A stretch of 64,000 bases of DNA. Origin: Epiperipatus broadwayi (Eukaryota; Onychophora; Udeonychophora; Euonychophora; Peripatidae). Location: NCBI GenBank assembly GCA_028023455.1, contig JAQFVV010006238.1, forward strand, positions 3,480,572 to 3,544,571. Reading direction: 5' to 3'. This document shows positions 42,901 to 54,900 of the stretch, piece after piece. The notes below the pieces were generated by a model. That model ran no database searches. It saw only the letters and a program-made list of their open reading frames with translations, and was not told the DNA's origin. The position numbers and the translations under genes are program-made. Within the stretch, counting starts at the first letter, position 1. The number at the start of each line of letters is the position of its first letter.

Positions 42901-45900
42901 ATACCATGAACATACATACATTCAATTGAGACAAAAGTATTGACTAAGAGTAAAATGTACAAAGAAGAAAATTTAAAAAAGTCACTTACACGACATTGGA
43001 AAACAATTCCATAAGTAAAGCTAATGTTTGGGAAATCACTCATTAACATTGCCCTTAAGAATAAAGGGAAGATATATGAAATTTCGACTAAATTTTTGCA
43101 TTTGACAGAATAGCCTAGTTGGTTAGAACCTCTCCTTAAATTCAATATTCATACATCTAATAGTCCTTGATTTGATTCCCATTATGATGCTGCTATTGGT
43201 TACGCTAGTAACACCAGAAGAAGAGAGAATAATAACATGCACAATGTTCTGTTATATACTAATCTGTATGCTGTTATTAACAGTTGAAAGTATTTTGAAA
43301 GTTTAAATAAAATTTGAATTTTTCTAAAAACATTTAACAATTAATATAACATAATGGAAATATGACCAAATTCACCATTTTTTAAATTTTTCTGTCTTAT
43401 ATAAATGCAATTTATCCCATCTACTTTGAACAATTTTTAGCAAAAAACTTTCATTGTACATATATGCGTACACAATCATATCTCTGCAGAAGACTGCAGG
43501 ACAATTGAAATATAAGATTGTGTTCACATATGTGTAAAATAAAAGGTTTGTTCAGAGTAGAGAGGATAAATTGCATGATGGAAATAGCCCACTGTGCAAT
43601 TATAAACATAAGTGCACAAATTTATATTTCATTAAATATATTATGTATTTTTAAAAAAAAATTCCATTGAAAAAGATTATAGAGCTGAAATGTCAGGAGG
43701 AATATTTTATTGTGTAATATTTTTATATATTTTTTATATGGGATGATAGGAAAATTGTTGGACTATTAATTGTACAAATGCAGCTCTCCATTTTATTGCC
43801 ATCTAGTGTAAGCTAGAATAATTATTAGTGATTACTAGATGCATATATAATTTGTCCTTAGTATTTGAATCCCCATTTTGTAATATTGATGGTGACAGAA
43901 AAGAAAGTTGGAGCAAATATATGTCAATGTTTAATACCAATTTTCATTTTTTAATAATTAATATATTTCTTAATACTATTAGTAAAATATTATTTCATAT
44001 TATGATAAAATAGTAGCCATATTATTATATCTTCATATATGGCATACCAACTAATAGATATTATAGCATTATTTATGTTGAGATATAAAACTCCATTAAT
44101 GATCATAAAATTATTACAAACAGTATTTATGTTGGTAATTACACGTTTCAAGTAGTATTATTCTCCAATCTTCTTCAGGTGTTGGAGGCCTATATGCACA
44201 GTGACAATATTCGCTTAGAAGTTGAACTCGCACCTTTAGATTCTTGAATACGATTGTAATATGATGTAGCATTCACCACTGATGCAGAAGATATTATACA
44301 TCTAGTTACTAAAAACATAGTTTACTTTATATAAATGAGTTGAACCTAATAGTGGGGTTATTTTTTTTTTTATACAACCTCAAAAGTTTTGGTCTAAAGG
44401 TGCACATTTTTTAAAAATTTATAGCACATTGTCTATTTTTGAAACATTTTTATACAAATTTTATGAATAGTATGTAAATTTTGTTTGTTTAAAATTTGTA
44501 AAGTATATTATCTTTAATTAATTAAAATGAATTTTCATAGAGATGAACAAAATATATGAAGTTATCTCTTGATGAAAATAAATATTCCAATAACTTTTTA
44601 TTTACACATGGATTTAATAAATTCTAAAAAGAATGATTTGATATTCCTTTTTTTTTGTAAAATATTAAGTTTGACAATAAATGAACTTTGTTAAATGCAT
44701 CAATCATTTAAGTTGATTTAGTACACCACACCAATCTTTGGTATAGATTTACATGAAATGGTTCCAAGTCTTGGTACAAACTTACATGAAATGGTATTAA
44801 ATTTATATGAACTTGTTAATAAAGTTCAAATATATCAAGTTTTACTTAAGCATAAAATGTCTACCTAAATCTTACTCAGGCACCAAATGATTTTATATTT
44901 CTCGAATCTTTATTTTTATGAATAACATATAATCTATCATATTTGTTGAAATAAGCCTAACAAAGCCTAGTTGATGTCTTGCGTTATTTAATGCAGTTGT
45001 AAACTATCGGACTCTGGATTGTAAGGTTATAAGATCAATTCCAATTCTGACCCTTAAACATCACATGTAGTCCTAAACAATAAACCCATTCGATTACTTT
45101 CTTTACTTTAAAACTGATTGATTAAAATACCGTTTATGAAGGCATATATTTTTTTTATAGCAGTTGCATCTGTATGTTTGAAGTAACCATCAAACATCAA
45201 ATGAACACAATTCATTATGCTTACACAAGCTGTTTTTCACAGAGGCAAAACTCTTCATATAGCAGCGCCACTCATCCATTGATTACTCTGGCTTGTACTG
45301 AGTGTTGTAGTAGTAAGGAATGGGATAAAAGAATAGATTTATTAATAAAGAATGGGGAATTAGAGAGATGGAGAAATAGTATGGAGAGTAAAAAGAGTTT
45401 AAATATATATAGAAATAAACAGAATATTAGGTGTGAGTTAATATATGATAATAGTAAGGAAAGTAGTTTATTATTTAAGGCTCGAACGGGATCTTTAGCC
45501 ACAAGAGAATATACATGTAAATGAAAAAAAAAAGGGTGATTTATTTTGTAAATTATGTAAGGAATAGAAAATATTAGGCATTTGTTAATTGAATGTAAAT
45601 GCTTGAAAACAGAAAGGGTACATATAATGAAGTTATGGAAGAATAAATATGAAATAGTGATTATATAGAAAGTGAATTATTGGTTTTTATGCTGGGTTTG
45701 GGAAAAGATAAAGGGGATTTAGATATAAAGGCTATAGAGTTGACAAAGATTATGTTGTGGAAATGGGATGGAGCAGAATATGGGAAAATATAGAGTGGGG
45801 AATGGAAAATTAAGTGGCTAACAAGTTTATCTGGGCATAATTGCTCAGATATTCTTGACTTCGTTTAAGGAGAAGCCACAGTACATCACATCTGTATGTT

Positions 45901-48900
45901 TGAAGTGCTGAGAGTTGCAACAATTTTTAAAATATGAAGGTGTGTGTGTGTGTGCTTGCGTCACAATTATTTGATTTTTTGGAAAAATAAATTACTATTT
46001 AAAATACAAAATCAAAGTGCAATTTGTTTTTAAATATCTATATGTACAGCACGCGCGCACACACACACACACACGTAGTATAAACTGCATTGCACTAAAG
46101 AAACATTCCAGTAGTAAAAAAAAAAGCTAATTAGATAGAACTGGATATATTGAAAGAAATTTGCTTTCTCAGTCCTAATAGAAGTAATAACATTCCCTCT
46201 CTTCTTTTATCAAATGTAGAGACCAACTGGTAAATTGTTACCAGTATTTTATTTATTTTTTAAAAAAAGAAATATATTACTGTTCGCAACTAATGCATTT
46301 ACCTACTTTTTTTTACCTCAAATATTTTATTTAAAATAAGAGAGATCATCTTGTACTGCTTGGTTAAATCCTTCATCTCAATAATGGATTTGACAGCTTG
46401 AAGCTGTTCGGCTCTTTTGTGTTGGAACAACTTCTGATCTGAGAACACCATTAAGGCAAATAAAAACACCTGAATAAGAAAAAAAATATTTTTTTTTTCG
46501 GAGATTAAAAGCTAAATAAAAACTCAAACCAGTTAGAAAAAAAAAGTTTTATATCAGAGCATATATGTATGCGCTAAAATGAGAGTTTTTACAGAAGTAA
46601 ATAAAGTTTTTATGAGTGTGTGGGTACTTATTTTTTCCATAGCATATTTCGGTCAGATCTCATATTATGGCAGATTATCTAGCCTAAATGCAGTGCTGTA
46701 ACAGAAAGCATTTACATATATGGATACGTTTCTCTTTATTATATAAATAAAATTTTAAAAATACAATTATCAGCACCATAAAAGGTTACACATCACATTT
46801 ATCACTACTTACATAATTAAAAATATCCACGTATTGATACAGACATTTATTTTTATATGCAAATAAATATACAATATTTTTGTATTTTCCTGAAGGTATG
46901 TGATGATGGTATTTTAGATATATACTGGACTATTTCCATCATCTAATATATGTATTGCATGTCTTTAGAAAAAATTAACTTTATTTAAATTTTCCAAATA
47001 CATTCAACTGTTAGTAATAGCATACAGGTTAGTATAATGCACACCATTTCGAGAGATATTACTCTCCTTTCTTCTTCAGATGTTGCTGGCATGATCACTG
47101 ACAGTATTAGCGTGGTAATCGAACCGGGACTTTTAGATTCTTGAAATATTTAATTTTAAGAGATATTATTCTCTCTTTGTCTGGTGTTGCTAGCCTGATT
47201 AGTGATAGTACTAGCATGGAATCGAACCTGGAATTGAAAGGTAATGTTCTAACTAAGACAACAGTCAGGAAAAATTTCATGTTCTTTATCTATAAGGTTC
47301 TTCCTGATTTCTCCACTTTTTACTAAGAGGCAAGTTGATTAGTCATTTCCACACATTATGTATAGGCACATCAGGTTGAATTATGGGGTTGTCCACAATT
47401 ATATGAGCAGCTTCTTTAAATGTTCTTTTCTGTACCATTTCTTCTCCATCCAATATTTTTGTATTTTCCACTTGAACATATATGTTCATTGGTACATAAG
47501 CGATCTGCTTACCTTAGATACATCTGTTTTCTCCCTTCTAATCATCAGTTTGTGTTCTTGCAATTGTTTTTCAATGGGGCGATTGATCTTATCAATATAC
47601 ATTTTTGCATAGATGCAGTTTTTGCTTTTCAGCATTTCAAGTTTAGGCTTTGTAAATGTTAGAATTCCTCATAGTGTGGTATGGCTCTGGAAAGCTATTC
47701 TGGTATTATACTGATTGCAGATTTTCATTAATTTGTCTGCTATTTTTGGTTTATATGAATACACTACTGTAGTAATAATTATTTTTTCTTTTAATAGTTC
47801 TTTTTGTTGTCTATTTAAGGTTTTCTTAATACCAGCTGATGGATAACCATTTTTATACGTTATCATTTTGTAGAATACATGTGAGTATAAATATATTCAA
47901 CTAGTTCTAATCCAATTTAAATAAACAAGCCAATAATTACTGGTAACAATTCTTTGCTATGATTTCATATGAGAATGTATAGCTTGATATCTATCACATT
48001 GTTTCTACGTTTTGTTACCTACAAATTTATGACTGGTTTATTTAAATTGGATTAGAAATTTATATTATTATCAGTTTAGCACTATGCACATCTGTTTTAC
48101 ATATATGTGAACACAATTATGTATAACCCTACAACAGGCTTGTAGATTTGCATTCAGAATTAGATTTGAAACCTTTCATTATTATCCTATACTTCATACA
48201 GATAGAATATAGTCTTACTATACACAATGTACTATATCACAAACTGAAAACTTGAAACTCATATAATTATTTAAGTCTTTGATTAATCAAGTCATTGACT
48301 AATCATATGATTAGTTGCTTGGGAGATCATGTGGCGTTCAAGAACCCTAAGTGACACATTACGCTTCAGTCAAAGAATATTTTGATCACAAATCTGTCAT
48401 TCTTCCACTGTGCTAAACTGGACATAATAGTCGTTGAGTTGATATATTTAGCACAGTAAGGCCTCTGATGAAATACAGTCTTGAAAGACATGTATGCCTT
48501 TAAGATGAAGCAAACTGCCTCTGATATACAACTAGTGTTAAAACCATAAATGATTAACTTTAACAGCATAGTCTAAAGCAGCTGCCAAATATTTACAATA
48601 CCATATTCATTTCTACTTAAACTGAAGAACAATTGATCAAAATTGGATGTACAATTTCAAGGTCATTTATGAAGCGAGAAAAAAGACAGATCAATACTAC
48701 GTTCAGAATTCAATGATATTTTTAAAATAAAGGTTATGGACATAGTTAATAATAAGTCAAATGAAAGGTCAAAATGGATGTCAGAGAATATAGTGATAAT
48801 TGCAAACAGAAAAAAGGAAATAAAATTAACATGAGTAAACAATTTTTGAGGACTGTGAATAGAATCCAGAAAAGCCAAGAAACTATATCATAAAGCATTT

Positions 48901-51900
48901 ACAAAAATATAAATAATCGAAGCAAACCAAAGTAAGATCATTCAAGAAATTTATTAATTAGAAAAAAATAGATATGGACAGGTTATATAATCAATAAGGA
49001 AGAGAATTGCAAAAATATGCAAAAAAGCTACAACTATGGCAATAATAATCAAAATACTTTCCACAAGACCACCTATACAAAGACACCCTCAATAACAGAT
49101 GAGGTTAGATAACTTTGAGATCATAGTTTCAAAAAAAGGTCTTGATATAGTAAGTCAACAATCAGGAGAAATGATCATCGGTCTATAAGGAAGGAAAATT
49201 GATGAAAAATATCATGGGGAAGAGTAAAAAATAGTTTAAATTTTATATGTTAGTAATGAGTATAGTAAAAATTATTCATCCCAATAATAATTATCATTGC
49301 CTTATAATGAAGAGGAACTTCTAAGCGAAAAAGCTGGTTTTGGAAAAATATTGCAGATAATTTAATGAAAAAATTGGGAAATAATAGATAAAAAAATAAA
49401 ATGTGTTTTATTAATAACAATATCAACCTTTGATTTTAGGTGATTATGCCACAATACAGAATGTTCTCAGAAAAAATGGTTCTTGTGTGGAATCCCTATA
49501 TCGAATTAGGAGATAAGTTACAAAAAAACTGGACTGTTTTCACATATATTGTATATCATATTACTATTCAGCTTGCATATGGAATATGTAATTAAGATGA
49601 TAAATATAGATTTAGGATTTATAGAAAAATAGCAATAAGTGTAGAAAATAATAATTCTTTTTGGAAAAGTAAAAAAAAAAAAGTTTACTGTGAAAAAAAT
49701 ACAATAATAATAACAGAAAGAATATCACATAACTTTAATATTCACAGTCAAGCAACAAAAATTCCAGCAGTTAAGATTCATCATAAATTGACAGAATGGT
49801 TAGAACAAATATCCTAGAAAAAGACCTTAAATATAGACAATAGGTCCTAGTTGCTTCTTTCTCCAAGTAGCTTTAAATACAATTTCAAAACTTGTAGAAC
49901 CTGTTATGTAGTCACATAATTTAAGTATTCTCCCACAAAAACTTCAAAGGGTTAGTATGTCTGGATCACAATTTACATCATGAAAATTGACAGTGCATTT
50001 CAAACTTTTGTAGACCATTTTCAACGGCCTCTCTACAGAAATCAAGAAACCATATGAAAATGCTCAAGCTTCCTGGCTCTACTGCCACATACAGTTTAAA
50101 TCATTTCAAAGTTTCAGTAGCATATGTTGTTCCATCATGTATTAAAGATACAAATCACAATACCACATTTTGTATCACAATTCATGATCGAGACAAGCTA
50201 CCATCTTAAAAGGTTTGTGGTGAATGCCAAAACTATTGTTACGTAGCAGATGAATTAATTCTGAGATCATGATATGCCATGTATGAATAAAACTTTAAAA
50301 AATGATTAGTTGTTTCAATCTATAATGCTTTCCTTGACTCTTCCTAGGTGTGAAGCTGGAAAATAAACCGAAATTAAAAAAAAACAAAACAAATCAATCT
50401 TTTGGATTACGATGCTGATGAATGTTTTTGGAAATTCTAAAGATAGCAAGAAAAACAAGCAAATGAATAATCAAACTGGTTGGACTTGAATCTTTCACTA
50501 GAATTATAAATGTCTAAGTAAAAATTGTCTTAAACAGACTTAAATGTTGAGGAGCAATACATATTCCAATGTGCAGTCCTGTGATTAATAAGCTAAAAGT
50601 TAGAATATTTCTTTCGGTGTAATAATATAACTACTTCAAGAAATAAACTTGCTGTACATATAGCCATTTTTCTGAGAAATTTTTATTTGCAAGTGAGTGC
50701 GCACACTTTCCATAAAGGCATTGGAAAATTTCATTCAAGAATACTCCAAAACATTTTAAAAACATGATAGCATACCCTTCATTATTGAATCTAAAACTGC
50801 AAAGTACATGTTCATTATGGTGGGTCTGGGAAGCAGATGAAAATTAGCAGAATTCCTAAATGAGGATATTACATTGAATCTGAACAAACTTTTCACAAAA
50901 AAGTTAAATCCCTTTTCCATTATAATGATTATTTTAAAGATAGTCAAAAAGCTGCAGTATTGATTGATTTCATTGGAAAGATATGGTTGAGCATAGAAGT
51001 TAATGATAACCTACAGTTAGGTAAGGGGTCACTTTTTCAGAAAAATTAAAAGACAGCACAATTATATAATAAAAAGACTTAAAAGCCAGCATGTTAAATA
51101 TATGTGTATAAATGTGCATTAGAAAATTTTAAGAGATAAATGATGTAAACATATATATCCATTCCCCATATGGTTTCCTTGTTATTAATATCAATGTTAA
51201 ATAAAATAAACTTCTAAAAAATTAATTTTTTCTTGCACTTTTCACAATACTTTTTATTCAATTATATGACAGTTTTAACTGTCTATAAGTCTTCTTCAGA
51301 GATGTAAAGTACAATTGCATTATTTCTTGTTTATTTAGAATTAAACATACAATAATTTCATTATAACATTTACATACATATTGGATGAGTAGGCGCTAGA
51401 TGGGGATTTTATGCACAAGCCTTCTGGCATCCATTGATTACTCTAGCTTGCTGTGTGTGGCAATACATATAGTAAGTTTTGCCTGTTTTAATACATATAT
51501 ATTATTTATATAGTTTGTTTTTAATATGAATTATACACCTATATAAATTTTATACAAATAATAATAAAAGATGCAAATACATAAAAATATCAAAATAAGA
51601 TTATTTTATGTATGTTTAAACAAACAAAAAATAATATAATACAATTGTAATTTACAGCCCTGAAGAAGACTTCTGGACAGTTGAAACTGCCAGATAATTG
51701 AATAAAAGAGAAAAAAGTGCACAGAAGTAGACTTTTTAAAGATATTTATTTAATAATGCAAAAAGAATAATGGAGAATTGATAATGACCCTTGGTCTACA
51801 TCATATACACCATTTGTCAAGGAAGCAGAGGGTAAACCAATCAACATGCATAGATATATACTGTACAGATATATATGTATATATTGTAGTTAATGTATTA

Positions 51901-54900
51901 TTTTGTATTATCTCCACAAAATTTATCTTTAATTTATACGTTCCTCACTTGTCTTTTTATTTCTCTTTTTTTTCTACTTTGGATGATCATCTTTACAGAT
52001 AGCTGACTAATGAAGGAATTTAGTTTATTTGAAAGGTATTTGCCATTCAGAAAGCTGACAAAAAAAAGTGTCTATCTCTATTAGAAATAACAAAAGAAAC
52101 ACATCCAAACATACAATCAGTGTATATTTGTAATATAAATCTGTATAAAGTTGACTGCAGAACTTCAAGACTGAACTGAAACATTAAACGTATGGACAAA
52201 ATCATGTCTAATTACTATGCATAGTCAAGCATTGGTGGTCTAGCGGTTAGCATAGCTGCCTTCCAAGCAGCTGGCACGATTCGCTTCACGGTCAACGCTT
52301 TGACTTATATATAAGATTACTATGCACATTGCAGTGGAGAATGGTGTTTAACTATTAATAAATTTATATATAAAATAAACTATTTATCAAATTATTTTGG
52401 CATCTATATTCTGAATTTTTTTACAGGCGATAGAACCATTTATAAAGATGCTAAAATATATTCATAATTCAGAAATTAAAGATCTTTGTTAGTGAACTAG
52501 TGTGATACTTAACTAATACTTAATAAATAAATTGAAACCGTTAGCTAGAAATATTATATATAAAAACTACTTAGTAAGAACAAGCAATCATATTTAGTTC
52601 GTCTTCTATGATAACATGACGAAGCGATCACGTATGGTTATCTCGTCGAAGGGAGTTTATTATTGTTTGTCCGCTTTCAGCACAATTTATTTTAATATCT
52701 CAATATTAGTGCCGAATATTTTAATAAGCCCTTTACTTACATCAAGTTTACTTAATTTATTTGTAAAACTTTTTTTTAAGTCAAAAACTTCTTTTCCAAA
52801 AAAAAAAAAAATTATCTGAATTATTATGTATATAAAAAAGATTTTATTAAAAAAAATAATACGAACTTGAAAAAAATTAAGAGTTTGAAACGTAATTGTA
52901 AATTTACTCAAGAACTGAGCTAACATCTTATTGTAAAGGTATTGTGAATTGTTTTTTTTTTTTTTGCCGTATTATCTTCAGAACAACTTTTAACAAATAT
53001 CAGTTTTTCTTTGATTATGGCATTTAAAAATTCCATAAAAAGTTTTCTTTGCATTTTAGCTAATAAAAAATAAAAGAATGTTATTGATAAAAAATATTAA
53101 TCTTTTCAGCATGTTTAATAAAAATTTAAATCTTTAAAAAAAAAAAAAAAGACACTTAAAAAAAAAAAAAAAAGCTTTTGAAAACACACAGAAATGTTAC
53201 ACAATCATTCACCCCCTTCAATAATTGCACGCTCTTTTTTCTTCTAGAATTATATATAAAATAAATGCCAGAAATTAAACCGCACTTTATATAATTACAA
53301 TAAAATCTACTTAAAAAAAACAATTCGTTATTTGAAAAGTAGACTTTAAAAAAAAAAAGAAATTGGAAATGTATTAAACCTTATATTAGCAATTGGACTT
53401 CCAAGTCTTCATTATTTCATATAACTTAAAATTCAACAAAATATCACTCACAATTGTTGAGGAAGCCACATGATATTCAGGCAGAGTTAAATAATTCAAT
53501 TAACTAGATTAAGACCCTGCCTCCAAATACACAACTTTCTTCAGTCAGAAAATCGATATAATAACTTTTTACTTTCCAGATAGCTAGCTACTCTTACAGC
53601 TAAGACAACCTCTCAGGGTAAAAAGTTGACATTAAAAATAAAAAAATTGATCAGCTAACTGGTAAACCAAATTTTTCAAGAGTTTAACTTCACCTATGAA
53701 TAATATTTCTGTAGTTTAATTTTCACTACAACACTCTCACACAAAATAGGGACTAGTATCTATCCACTTTTAATACCTTGTAGAGGGATGTAATCATAAA
53801 TATATGACCAAAAACATGTGAAAAAAAATGTGTAAGAGATTGTGGTCGGGACTAACTGATGGGTGCTGATTCAGCATGAAATATGCATGTTGGGGATCAT
53901 AAGTTTTTCACATCTATGGTAATATGTTTACGATTACATCCCTTCACAAGATGTTAAAAGTGGACAGATACCAGCCTCCTGCCTTGTGCGAGAGTATTGC
54001 AATGAAAATTGAACTACAGAAATATTATGTATAATTGGATAATCTCTAGTCTAATAAATGATTAATAAAAATTATTATTTTAACTTCACTTCAGACGGGA
54101 ACATAAATAATTTAGAAAAAAAGAAAAAGTTGGTATTGTTTTGTATGCAATAAGATCTATTGTTTATTTTATATAATGCATCAATTTGCAAGATGCAAAA
54201 TTCAAATTTGATTACTGTATATAAAGTTAAAACATAAGCAAGTAAACAACACAATATTTGATTGTTTGAAATACAACTTAATTCAGTAAAATATGCAAAT
54301 TTCTTTAAACACCAAAACAGAAAGGCATTTGAATAGTTGTTGTCCTTTATAGTTATGAAAATTTGACAAAACAGTCAAGATTACAAAGAGGTTTACACAG
54401 GTGATATAGTAAAGTGGATACAGATAAACAGCCTTAATGAATATTACTTATGTAATCAATGTGCGTTTAAATAAATTTATAATTACAACTTTAAATTATC
54501 GTAATAGATTTCTCACTATAAAATCTTTCCATTGACTCGTTGTAAATCGAAAGATTTCACGAGTATTAATGTGTAATAAGAAATGTGGATTTAATTAGTG
54601 AAGTATTGAATAGCTTCACACCGCTTCAACTTTACCTATTTAAATAGAAAGTAGGTTGAAGTAAGGAGGGGTTCCCCTCTTTTCTTCCAAAGAGTAAGCT
54701 TGTGGTTTAAGACCTGTAGAGGTCCCTACTATCGCATTTTATACGCATGTGCTTGAGGCTACAGCCTTAATGAATATTACTTACGTAATCAAAAATAAAT
54801 TTATAATTACAACTTTAAATAATATACAATGTATTCAGTACTATATACTGATTTTATTTATACACTTCACTTATATATACCTAATGAATAATACTTTCAC

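Noticed and set aside
48610-49200. Possible further LINE (ERSKWMSENIV, RPPIQRHPQ)
   Set aside because: Too few and too weak matches to name a family; kept only as a remark in the region entry.
52226-52310. Possible functional tRNA-Gly(UCC) gene
   Set aside because: Damaged B box and poor acceptor-stem pairing; it shares flanks with four other SINE copies.
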